Shown: positions 56,158 through 64,000 of the stretch, one piece after another | Position numbering within the stretch: position 1 is the first letter of the stretch | How the letters are laid out: the number at the start of each line of letters is the position of its first letter | Assembly: GCA_002420185.1 (NCBI GenBank) | Contig: DIHO01000007.1 | Coordinates: 83,423 to 147,422 of the forward strand | From: Opitutales bacterium UBA5694 | GTDB lineage: Bacteria; Verrucomicrobiota; Verrucomicrobiia; Opitutales; Opitutaceae | Direction: 5' to 3' | DNA: 64,000 nt | The notes under the pieces: model-generated | What the model saw: the letters and a program-made list of their open reading frames with translations, nothing else | What the model was told of the DNA's origin: nothing | Databases searched by the model: none | Program-made: the position numbers and the translations under genes

Positions 56158-58218
56158 CTAGGCGATTCCGCAACGTTTCAACAACGCCTCCGGCTCAGGC
56201 TCCCGACCCATAAAGCCTTTGAATAGCTCCATCGGATCGCGTGAATTTCCCTTTGACAAAATGTTCTCCCGAAACGAGCCGCCGGTTTCACGGTTGAATA
56301 CACCTTCTTTTTCGAACCGAGTAAACGCGTCCGCATCGAGCACTTCGGCCCATTTGTAAGAATAGTAGCCTGCAGCATAACCAACGGGGCTTGAGAACAA
56401 GTGGCTAAATCGGCGCACGAGCGTCGGAGGTTGCGTTTTCAGAGGAATAGAATAGTGATCGATCGCCTCCCTGATTTTTCCATCAAGATCACCGTCGTAA
56501 TATTGTTCTGGATGCAAGTGCATTTCCAAATCCATTTTACCGAGTGACAATTGGTGCATCATCGTAATGCCTGAATTAAAATTACGGGCGGCGACCATTT
56601 TTTCGAACAACTCATCTGGAATGGCTACGCCCGTCTCATGGTGCCGCGCGAAAAGATCGAGGCTTTCACGGTTCCAGCACCAGTTTTCCATGATTTGGGA
56701 TGGAAGCTCTACAAAGTCCCAAGCTACGTTCACTCCCGAAAGCGATTTAATTTCTATGTTTCCCAGCAGGTGGTGAAGCAGATGCCCGAATTCGTGAAAC
56801 ACGGTTTCGACTTCATCGTGAGTTAGCAAAGCGGGACGGTCCCCAATCGGAGCAGTCATGTTACCGCAAATCAATCCAACATGCGGCTCCCTAGATTTTT
56901 CCCTGTTACTTGGCAATCCTGTATCAAGAAAATTCATCCAGGCTCCACCTCGCTTTTCTTCACGAGGATGCCAATCAGCGTAGAAGTAGCCGAGTAACTC
57001 CCCCGAGTTGTCACGCAGATCGTAAACCTTCACATCCTTGTGCCATCCGTTTGCTCCCTTGTGGCTTCTAATTTTGACCGCAAAAAGCCTCTCAGCAATT
57101 TCGAACATTCCGCTGAGCACTTTGTCGATCGGGAAGTAAGGCCGCAACGATTCTTCGTCAAAGTCGTATTTTTGGTGACGCAGTTTCTCTGCCCAGTAGA
57201 TCGTATTCCAAGGCTCCAGACGATCTTTGGGCTCACCCGTTTTCTGAGCTACGAAGCTCTCTAGTTCATCGATCTCTCGATCAAAGGCTGCTTTGGCCTT
57301 TTTGTGAAGATCCTCTATAAATTGAAGAGCTCGAGATCCCGTCTTGGCCATCCGACGCTGTAGCGTGCTGTCCGCAAAATTGTCTTTGCCGATTAAAGAG
57401 GCTTTCTCTGCCCTCAATTTCAGGATATCTCTAATCAAATAAGTATTATCGTAGGGCTTCTTTAGCCCGATTTGCGAGGAGGCCTTTTGGATCTCCTTAC
57501 GCAAACTCTCATCGTCTGCGAACTTTAGAACCGGAAGTAATGACGGAGCATGCAGCGTAAACCGCCAAACAGGGTTCTCTTCCGATCCAAGTTTCTTGGA
57601 CTGGGCACTTTGCAAGGCTGCCTGTCTAGCGGATTCCGGCAGTCCAGCCAATCTTGTTTCATCTTCTACTAAGAGCTCAAACGCGTTGGTTGCGTCGAGT
57701 ACGTTTTCGGAGAACTTCTGAGTCTTCTGTGCCAACTCCTTGTTGATCTCCTCTAATCGGCCTCTGCTCAACTTATTCAGGTCCGCTCCCGCCTGCACGA
57801 AATCAGCGGTCGTCTCGTCTAAAAATCGCCTCTGGATCCCCGCTAATTCCTTCGCTTCCGGCTTTTCCAAAAACCCTCTAATCGCATTCCACAAGCGTGG
57901 GTTTAAGGGAATTCCGCTATTGAATTCGGTCACACTGGGAAGCACCTTGTTATAAACTTCGCGAAGCTCTATGGAATCCTTGACAGACGTCATATGCTCT
58001 ACACGCCCCCAGGCTCTCGACAACATCTGTCCCGCGTTTTCCAGGGCCATAAAGGTGTTTTTAAATGTCACTTCGTCAGATTCAACGAGGCAGATGGCCT
58101 CAATCTCCGCTTTTGCCAATTCCAAGGCTGAATCGATATCTGACTCAATCCGGTCTGGTGTTAATTCATCCCAATCGATGAGCTTGGCAGCATTTAGAAA
58201 TCCTTTTTCGTTTTCCAT
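56158..58218 (-). CDS. M3-family oligopeptidase (oligopeptidase A-like)
   Basis: A cytosolic zinc endopeptidase of 686 residues (ATG at 58218; a TTG at 58230 would add four). The active site VFHEFGHLLHHLLG (HExxH) lies near residue 474, with the third ligand region NWCWNRESL downstream. N-terminal helices and the C-terminal YAAGYYSYKWAEVLDADAF fit the PrlC/OpdA type, which degrades signal peptides and other short peptides. Confidence 0.93.
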   Translation of the reverse strand: MENEKGFLNAAKLIDWDELTPDRIESDIDSALELAKAEIEAICLVESDEVTFKNTFMALENAGQMLSRAWGRVEHMTSVKDSIELREVYNKVLPSVTEFNSGIPLNPRLWNAIRGFLEKPEAKELAGIQRRFLDETTADFVQAGADLNKLSRGRLEEINKELAQKTQKFSENVLDATNAFELLVEDETRLAGLPESARQAALQSAQSKKLGSEENPVWRFTLHAPSLLPVLKFADDESLRKEIQKASSQIGLKKPYDNTYLIRDILKLRAEKASLIGKDNFADSTLQRRMAKTGSRALQFIEDLHKKAKAAFDREIDELESFVAQKTGEPKDRLEPWNTIYWAEKLRHQKYDFDEESLRPYFPIDKVLSGMFEIAERLFAVKIRSHKGANGWHKDVKVYDLRDNSGELLGYFYADWHPREEKRGGAWMNFLDTGLPSNREKSREPHVGLICGNMTAPIGDRPALLTHDEVETVFHEFGHLLHHLLGNIEIKSLSGVNVAWDFVELPSQIMENWCWNRESLDLFARHHETGVAIPDELFEKMVAARNFNSGITMMHQLSLGKMDLEMHLHPEQYYDGDLDGKIREAIDHYSIPLKTQPPTLVRRFSHLFSSPVGYAAGYYSYKWAEVLDADAFTRFEKEGVFNRETGGSFRENILSKGNSRDPMELFKGFMGREPEPEALLKRCGIA

Positions 58219-58328
58219 AGTCTTTCCCAATGAATCCCTACAGACCCCGGATCAACAAGGTTGTTTTTAAAAATTGCGGGATTTTTTTCTTCGCACCTGC
58301 TTCTTGAGTAAACCACGCGACCGCGTCC

Positions 58329-58898
58329 TCAGATCACTTGCTTTGATCTTTCGATATAATTACGACTCCGAACCCAAAGCGAGCCTCCTTTTTCAGCCCA
58401 CTCATCCACCAATACTGCCCAGCGCTCGTGGTCCCGCCACTCGCCTCCAATCTTCAAGTATTTGGGCGAAACTCCTTCTTTTCTCAAACCAAGACGACGG
58501 GCTACCGCGATTGAATTCGTATTCGTGGGCTGGATATTGATCTCTAGCCGATGCAGCCCCAAAGACCCGAATGCCTGGTCAAAAACCAAAGCCAGTCCTT
58601 CGGTCATGTAGCCCCTCCCAGTATGGCCCTGATACCCCCAGTAGCCGACGAACGCACCGTTCATTGATCCACGAATAATTTCGCTCAAATTCACAGCTCC
58701 CACAATTTCGTCGTCACGCTTCCGGCAAACGAAATAGCCTTCGTAGCGATCCTCTCCGAGCCTGTCTAGGTACGCCTCATACCCAGCTAGAGTTGTCATC
58801 GGATAGACCCAAGGACGGTGTAGCGAAAGACTCTCTCGATTCTTTTCGATAAATGCTTCCGCATCGGCAGCCCTAGGTTCACGAACATAAACTCTCAT
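58329..58898 (-). CDS. GNAT-family acetyltransferase (RimJ/RimL-like)
   Basis: A 189-residue acyltransferase (ATG at 58898; a TTG at 58928 adds ten unlikely residues). RVYVREPRAADAEAFIE opens the domain. EIVGAVNLSEI and the acetyl-CoA loop YWGYQGHTGRGYMTEGL follow, then LHRLEINIQPTNTNSIAVA and RRLGLRKEG. This is the pattern of ribosomal-protein or aminoacyl N-acetyltransferases of the RimJ type. The substrate is unknown. Confidence 0.9.
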   Translation of the reverse strand: MRVYVREPRAADAEAFIEKNRESLSLHRPWVYPMTTLAGYEAYLDRLGEDRYEGYFVCRKRDDEIVGAVNLSEIIRGSMNGAFVGYWGYQGHTGRGYMTEGLALVFDQAFGSLGLHRLEINIQPTNTNSIAVARRLGLRKEGVSPKYLKIGGEWRDHERWAVLVDEWAEKGGSLWVRSRNYIERSKQVI

Positions 58899-59018
58899 AT
58901 TTCTGGCCCATTCCATTCGAGGAACCAATACATTCTCACATTCGAAGATTGCCTAAGGCTAGTATGAAAAGCAAAGTAATATTGAGACTCAAACCTCAGC
59001 CCTCCTTTATCCGTAACC

Positions 59019-60047
59019 GTGCAACCACAAAGATCCGCTGAAGCCCTACGATACCACAAATTCGGAGATCCATTCGAAATACTTTCACACGAGACAATTG
59101 CCCTCGATCCTCCAAAACCAGGATTTGTGACGCTAAAAATATTGGCCGCGCCCATAAATCCCGCCGACTTCGGAAGAATCAATGGCACCTATGGCAAACT
59201 TTCAGATTTGCCAGGAACAGGAGGAATTGAGGGCGTGGGGGAAGTGGTCGAAACCGGAAGCAATAGCGGTGCCTTTTCAATAGGCACACGAGTCCTGTTT
59301 TCAGGAAAACCCAGTTCCTGGCAAACCTATACCCTCGCTAGCGAAAACCAACTCTACCCGGCCCCTGGGACACTCGACCATCTCCAAGCCTCAATGTTCT
59401 CGGTCAATCCCGCGACCGCCTGGAGAATGATTCACGACTTCGTAACACTCGAGCCCGGTGACTGGATAGTCCAGAATGCGGCAAACTCTGCCGTGGGCAA
59501 ACTTGTGATCCAGTTTGCTTCCCAATTGGGGGTCAAAACCGCGAATCTTGTGCGCGATCCTGATACAGCAGAGGGGCTTCGTAATCTAGGAGCAACTCTC
59601 GTCCTAAAGGACGATAAGGAGGCGGCAAAACGAATCCAAAGCCAGACCGAGTATTCAAAAGTTAAGCTGGGCCTAAATGCAGTGGGCGGAAACAGCTCCC
59701 TAACGATCTGCAAATGCCTTTCAAACAAAGCCACCCTCGTTACGTATGGAGGAATGGACCGACAACCGGCGATTTTCCCTACCCGCTACCTGATATTCAA
59801 TGACTTGTCCCTAAGAGGGTTCTGGGTAAGCGAGTGGTATCGAAATGCGAGTCGAGCCACAATCGAGGGAATGCATTCGGCAATCGCTCAGAAGATGGAC
59901 GCAGGGAACATACGCACGGATATCGAGGCCACTTATTCCCTCGAGGATTGGAAAGCAGCTCTAGAACATTCGCTTCGACCCGGCAAAACCGGCAAGTTGG
60001 TTTTCAATATGGGAAAATCGATATCTACCGATTCAATCGAACCATAG
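59019..60047 (+). CDS. MECR-like 2-enoyl thioester reductase (MDR family)
   Basis: A zinc-free medium-chain dehydrogenase of 342 residues with a GTG start. INPADFGRINGTYG holds the tyrosine that donates the proton in mitochondrial-type enoyl reductases. GTGGIEGVGEVVETGS, WIVQNAANSAVGKLVIQFAS (NADPH-binding, VG motif) and LRGFWVSEWYRNAS follow. These fit the ETR/MECR branch, which reduces 2-enoyl-CoA or -ACP in fatty acid synthesis. A general quinone or alkenal reductase is the alternative. Confidence 0.85.
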   Translation: MQPQRSAEALRYHKFGDPFEILSHETIALDPPKPGFVTLKILAAPINPADFGRINGTYGKLSDLPGTGGIEGVGEVVETGSNSGAFSIGTRVLFSGKPSSWQTYTLASENQLYPAPGTLDHLQASMFSVNPATAWRMIHDFVTLEPGDWIVQNAANSAVGKLVIQFASQLGVKTANLVRDPDTAEGLRNLGATLVLKDDKEAAKRIQSQTEYSKVKLGLNAVGGNSSLTICKCLSNKATLVTYGGMDRQPAIFPTRYLIFNDLSLRGFWVSEWYRNASRATIEGMHSAIAQKMDAGNIRTDIEATYSLEDWKAALEHSLRPGKTGKLVFNMGKSISTDSIEP

Positions 60048-60103
60048 ACCAAGGCCACATTCCCCTCGACACCAATGGGCACAGAGCTATGTACGATTAG
60101 GAC

Positions 60104-60484
60104 ATGGTGAACAAGCCGTACAAATTTTCCCGACAGGCTCAAAACCTAATCGCCAACTTGCGGGGCATCCCAGAAAACTATAGTCCGATCGTTCGTGAAA
60201 CCGTCGATATGGGCTCGGTTTTCGACAAGATCCTAACTCGCTACAAGATTGGAATCGACTCTCTGGAAGACCAAATCCGCGAAAAGTGGACCAAGATCGT
60301 TGGGCTGGGAAACGCGGGGCACTGCAACCCCGTTCGAATTGAGCGAGAACACACCCTTGTCATATTAGTATCCAATCCTGTAATACGCCAAGAACTTCAA
60401 TTCAATCAAGCGATCATTCTCAAAAACCTGAAGTCGCTGAAATACGGAAATCAGATCCGCTACCTCGTCTTTCGTTCAGGCTAA
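60104..60484 (+). CDS. dciA: DUF721 protein (DciA-like helicase loader)
   Basis: A 126-residue basic protein. The core WTKIVGLGNAGHCNPVRIER then HTLVILVSNPVIRQELQF and LKSLKYGNQIRYLVFR is the DUF721 domain found in DciA, the ancestral loader of replicative helicase DnaB. Bacteria without DnaC/DnaI usually carry dciA. Length and position of the domain at the C-terminus fit. It is between the reductase gene and glnD. Confidence 0.85.
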   Translation: MVNKPYKFSRQAQNLIANLRGIPENYSPIVRETVDMGSVFDKILTRYKIGIDSLEDQIREKWTKIVGLGNAGHCNPVRIEREHTLVILVSNPVIRQELQFNQAIILKNLKSLKYGNQIRYLVFRSG

Positions 60485-60612
60485 AATTCCAAAGGGATCT
60501 ACCGTGCTAAACTCAGATCGGTATCCTGGCGACCACTCTGCGAATTCTGGATGAACGCGATTTCACTCGCAAGCAATTCCAAGATAGGTTTTTGGATAAA
60601 GGAACCTCCTTC

Positions 60613-63456
60613 ATGGCAACTCCACAGTCACTCTTAAAGCGCATTCGCTCACATGCCGAAAAAGCTCTCTCCTTCAACGGGAATACTAGCGATGAGGCGA
60701 AGCTCAAAGCATGCCGCGAATTTTACGAGAAGGAAACGGAGTCCGTAAAGAATCTCCATCGAGAGGGAGGCCCAGGGCGGGAAGTCGTTCGGTCGCTCAC
60801 CGCCATCGTCGATTCAATGATTCAAGCTCTCTCTAAAACGGCCTTCGCGGAGTTTAAAGCTCGTTCAAACGAAGAGAGCCAACTGGCAGTTTCCGTCGTA
60901 GCAATCGGCGGCTACGGACGCTCAGAGCTATGTCCCTTGAGTGATGTGGACCTAATGTTCCTCTATCCCAGTAAAACCAACGCCAGCACGCTAAAGTCTG
61001 CCCAAGAGTTTATCGTTCAAAGAATTCTCTACGTGCTCTGGGACTTGGGTCTTAAGGTGGGCCATTCATCCCGTACCGTCGACGACGCGTTTGCCGAAGC
61101 TCGCAAAGACATCCAAACCAAGACGGCACTCTTGGAATCCAGACTCATTTATGGTTCTCAAACACTCTTCGCGGGGTTTGAGAGCTCCTACAACCTGTTT
61201 TACCGCAAAGAGGATCCCAAAGCCTACATTAGACAACGCCTGGTCGATCAACGCGAACGTCGCAGCCGAAATGGAGATTCCGTTTTCGTTCAAGAACCGG
61301 ACATCAAAAGCGGCGTCGGAGGGCTACGCGACTACCACAATACTCTGTGGATGGCGAAGGTCCGTCTGAATGTCAAAAAAGTTGAAGGGCTTGGGGAGCA
61401 AAATTACCTGAGAAAAAGCGAATTGTTAGAATTCAAGACAGCCTACGATTTTCTCCTTCGAGTGCGCAACGAACTCCACTTCCTAAGCAAGCGTCCTACG
61501 GATCTCCTGTCGCTCGAGATACAACCCAGAGTTGCCTTTCGGCTCGGCTATCGAGAACGGAACCTCCTGGCCCGCGTCGAGCTGTTCATGAGGGACTACT
61601 ACCGTCATGTAGCAAACATTCATCGACTGTCGAAAACGGTTGAGAATCGCTTGTCGTTGAATTCGGAAGAAGATACTGGAATCAACCCCCTGAGGTCAAT
61701 GAAGAGCTTTCTCAATGCCCGTAGGAAAGAGCGCGTCAAGCGAGAGGACGGCTTTATTCTCCGCGGTCGCGAAATTAGTTTTGAGGACAAGGCGGTTTTT
61801 AAGGAAGATCCCGTACGGCTTTTGCGGGTTTTTCGAATTGCTCAAAAGCACGGACTAGAACTCGATTTCGAATTGAGCTCCTTGATCCGAGACTCCCTGA
61901 ACCTAATCGACGACAATGTCAGATGTTCACATAGAGCGAACTCCAGTTTTCTCGCCATTTTGCAAGAGAGCGGAAAGGTCTACAAAATTCTCTCGCTCAT
62001 GCATGAACACCGCGTTCTGGGAAAGTTTGTGCCGGAATGGGACCGGCTCACCTGCCTCGTCCAGCACGAGTACTACCATCGCTATACCGCCGACGAACAC
62101 ACGCTTCACACTATCCGGGAATTCGACTATGCATACACTCACCCCGATCCGATTTACGAGCAGTATCGCAAAGAGATTGGTGAGCTTCGATTTCCAAATC
62201 TTCTTTACCTAATTCTCTTCCTCCACGACATCGGGAAAGGCAAATCGATAAAGGGACATGTGGAGATTGGACTGGAAATCGCGGATCCAATACTCGACCG
62301 AATGGGAATCGCCGAGGAACAACGCGTCATCATTCGATTCGTCATCAAGAACCACTTGCAAATGGCGAGTTTCTGGCAACGCCACGATATCGATGATCCC
62401 GATACAGCGCGCGTTTTTGCCGAGCAAATGGAAACTAGCGAAAATCTACGTCTCCTTTTTATCCATACGTTTTGCGATGCACGTGGAACGGCAAAAGGAC
62501 TTTGGAATCAATACAAAGACAGTCTGCACGCGACCCTCTTTAATGGAGCGATGGCCTCACTGAAAGCGGACGGTAAAATCGAGGAAAGCTATAAGCTACA
62601 CAAGGAATCGGTCCGGCAAGAGATTCTCAAAGTCGGAATTGAGGGAATTCCCGATGAAGAGATATCGGCCCATTTCGACAAACTGCCTGATCGTTATTTT
62701 CTCATAACCGAACCCAAAGAGATCATACTACACATTGAGATGATTAATCGGCTATTTCGAGAACTCACCCAAGCGGAATCCGTTGAATCACTCGCTCCCG
62801 TAATCAGCCTCAAAGAGGATTCCAAAGAACACCTATTCGTCATTAATGTCATAACTTGGGACCGACCGGGCCTCTTCCACAAGCTCGCAGGAGCGCTAAA
62901 CGTAGCCGGTTACAGCATTTTACGGGTAAAGGCCGCCTCTCGCAAAGACAATATAGCTATAGACACTTTTCTAGTGGTTGAGAATCACACGAAGATGCGT
63001 ACCGAGGGCGATGCGACAATGATATTTGAGGAGTGCGTCAAAGATGCCCTTATCAGAGGGACGGATCTACACCCCGTCCTCCACAGCATCATCGATAGAG
63101 TAACGACTAATATTCTGCACAAGATCGAAAATCCTCTTGCCGAAGCCTTTCCCACCCATGTTTCAGCCTACAACGATCAGGATCTCGAAAGAATCATTCT
63201 AGAGGTCCAAACGTCAGACAGTCTTGGACTACTATATGCGATATCTAAATGCGTTTTCGAGCAGGGGTTCACAATTGTGTTTGCCCGAATCAATACAGAG
63301 CGGGAAATAGCATTAGACACTTTTTACCTGGAACCAATTGGGCCCGATAGAACCCCAGATGATAATGAGCTAAAAGCCCTAAAAGAGAACGTTCTCGGTA
63401 TTATTGCAACTGAGCAACAGCCCGCAGAGAATGAAGCAATCACCAAAACTCAATGA
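60613..63456 (+). CDS. glnD: [Protein-PII] uridylyltransferase / uridylyl-removing enzyme
   Basis: The nitrogen sensor that modifies and demodifies PII proteins in response to glutamine. The product is 947 residues from the ATG at 60613 (a TTG at 60592 adds seven). The nucleotidyltransferase domain shows AIGGYGRSELCPLSDVDL (about 95), then the GlnE-type helical linker with VGGLRDYHNTLWM. The HD domain has ADEHTLHTIREFDYAY (about 490) and LFLHDIGKGKS (about 537). Two C-terminal ACT domains start near 740 (DRPGLFHKLAGALNVAGYSI) and 857 (DSLGLLYAISKCVFEQGFTI), and bind glutamine. No glnB or amtB is next to it. Confidence 0.95.
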   Translation: MATPQSLLKRIRSHAEKALSFNGNTSDEAKLKACREFYEKETESVKNLHREGGPGREVVRSLTAIVDSMIQALSKTAFAEFKARSNEESQLAVSVVAIGGYGRSELCPLSDVDLMFLYPSKTNASTLKSAQEFIVQRILYVLWDLGLKVGHSSRTVDDAFAEARKDIQTKTALLESRLIYGSQTLFAGFESSYNLFYRKEDPKAYIRQRLVDQRERRSRNGDSVFVQEPDIKSGVGGLRDYHNTLWMAKVRLNVKKVEGLGEQNYLRKSELLEFKTAYDFLLRVRNELHFLSKRPTDLLSLEIQPRVAFRLGYRERNLLARVELFMRDYYRHVANIHRLSKTVENRLSLNSEEDTGINPLRSMKSFLNARRKERVKREDGFILRGREISFEDKAVFKEDPVRLLRVFRIAQKHGLELDFELSSLIRDSLNLIDDNVRCSHRANSSFLAILQESGKVYKILSLMHEHRVLGKFVPEWDRLTCLVQHEYYHRYTADEHTLHTIREFDYAYTHPDPIYEQYRKEIGELRFPNLLYLILFLHDIGKGKSIKGHVEIGLEIADPILDRMGIAEEQRVIIRFVIKNHLQMASFWQRHDIDDPDTARVFAEQMETSENLRLLFIHTFCDARGTAKGLWNQYKDSLHATLFNGAMASLKADGKIEESYKLHKESVRQEILKVGIEGIPDEEISAHFDKLPDRYFLITEPKEIILHIEMINRLFRELTQAESVESLAPVISLKEDSKEHLFVINVITWDRPGLFHKLAGALNVAGYSILRVKAASRKDNIAIDTFLVVENHTKMRTEGDATMIFEECVKDALIRGTDLHPVLHSIIDRVTTNILHKIENPLAEAFPTHVSAYNDQDLERIILEVQTSDSLGLLYAISKCVFEQGFTIVFARINTEREIALDTFYLEPIGPDRTPDDNELKALKENVLGIIATEQQPAENEAITKTQ

Positions 63457-63514
63457 GTCTCCCGTTGGAGTCTAAATCTATATTTATACTCTGATCTGCA
63501 GCGCATCGATAGAG

Positions 63515-63847
63515 GCCCCACCCAATTTCGTCGTCATTCTAGCCGAAAACTATTGTTGAAGCGATCTTGATATCAATGACAACAAGAATTTGGATACTCC
63601 AAATATTGACCGATTGACGGATGAGGGGATCACACTGGAAAATTTCTACGTCTGCCAAGTCTGTGCACCAGCTAGGGCTGGGTTCCTTGCCGGTCGTTAA
63701 TACCCCAGGCCACGAGTAAGCAGTGTCTCTGCTGGACAGAAGCGCCTAAACTACGACGAAACCACCATTGCCGATGTGTTCAAAAAAGCCGGTTACGACC
63801 CAGGCGTCTGGGCACAGCAACCTAGCGGACAGTGGTCTAAGACGTAA
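63515..63847 (+). pseudogene. Decayed sulfatase gene, N-terminal part
   Basis: A single plus-strand frame from 63515 to TAA at 63845 resembles the N-terminus of a type I sulfatase: [33 protein letters not shown], and [17 protein letters not shown] with the formylglycine motif CAPAR. VSSVSAGQKRLNYDETTIAD and KKAGYDPGVWAQQPSG follow. It is broken by two in-frame stops: TGA where GWGDL-type sequence usually has Trp, and TAA after LAGR where a Tyr is usual. No continuation of the C-terminal sulfatase half was found, so the gene is also truncated. Confidence 0.7.
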
Positions 63848-63889
63848 CGCCCAAATTCGGCTGTTTCACACCATCGGCGACGGAAAAGG

Positions 63890-64000
63890 CTAATGTTCTT
63901 CCAAGAGCGTTTTGACATCGGCGATAATGCGTTTCATATCGACCGTCATCACACCGTTATAAACACCTCGAATCCTACCGAGTCTATCGATGAGGAAAAC
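63890..64000 (-). CDS. C-terminus of a SCO1/thioredoxin-like protein (partial)
   Basis: The last 36 codons of a minus-strand gene that enters from the right edge. The sequence VFLIDRLGRIRGVYNGV followed by MKRIIADVKTLLEE matches the final strands and helix of SCO1/SenC and related thioredoxin-fold proteins, which assemble the copper site of cytochrome oxidase. The catalytic Cys/His region lies outside the window, so the exact family cannot be fixed. Confidence 0.55.
   Translation of the reverse strand, partial: VFLIDRLGRIRGVYNGVMTVDMKRIIADVKTLLEEH

Noticed and set aside
1..64000. In-frame stops as evidence for stop-codon recoding
   Set aside because: All three stop codons occur in the decayed genes, while the housekeeping genes use them normally as terminators and have none inside (except prfB). 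Pseudogene decay explains the pattern.

Overview
The window looks like about 64 kb of a free-living member of the Verrucomicrobiota, most likely Opitutae/Opitutales. This is judged from gene content, not from a marker-gene search. The evidence is an imuA-imuB-dnaE2 mutagenesis cassette, zwf paired with opcA, a long-form IspG, the order uppS-cdsA-dxr-rseP-ispG, and remnants of sulfatase and DUF1080 genes, which are abundant in this phylum. Base composition is near 50% GC throughout, with no obvious island of different composition. No rRNA, tRNA, CRISPR array or insertion sequence was found.

Layout. 1-5.9 kb: start of an exported AsmA-like protein, decayed DoxX and HAD genes, rdgB-ribD (overlapping), an MBL hydrolase, leuB and a GxxExxY fragment. 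5.9-15.8 kb: alaS, a ThuA-ankyrin fusion, topB, a glycosyltransferase, a DUF1080 remnant, an exported protein and a frameshifted cupin. 16-21.5 kb: a stand-alone EF-G, two exported proteins and tyrS. 21.5-27.2 kb: dnaE2, imuB and imuA on the minus strand, with a perfect 18-bp palindrome upstream of imuA. 27.2-33.2 kb: a decayed VapBC pair, a PrsW protease, an unrecognised broken gene, and opcA-zwf. 33.4-43 kb: smc, an unknown 463-residue protein, prfB with its +1 frameshift site, a broken exported-protein gene and a nuclease-helicase fusion. 43.6-46.5 kb: pyrR-pyrB-pyrC. 47.7-54 kb: an isoprenoid/envelope operon. 54-63.5 kb: an amino-sugar kinase, two metallopeptidases, GNAT, an MECR-like reductase, dciA and glnD. 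63.5-64 kb: a sulfatase remnant and the end of a SCO1-like gene.

How the genes work together. The minus-strand cassette is a damage-inducible translesion module. uppS, cdsA, dxr and ispG supply isoprenoid precursors and lipid carriers, with the site-2 protease between them. pyrR, pyrB and pyrC form a regulated pyrimidine unit, but the PyrC copy lacks an aspartate normally needed for dihydroorotase activity. RibD likewise keeps its reductase domain while its deaminase domain has lost all the zinc ligands I can align.

No clearly new multigene system was seen. The strongest points for a second look are the two enzymes missing catalytic residues, the ThuA-ankyrin and nuclease-helicase fusions, the palindromic operator, the short reading frame exactly filling the imuB-dnaE2 gap, and an unusual density of decayed genes. 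Several of these decayed genes keep one reading frame over long distances and are broken mainly by nonsense codons.
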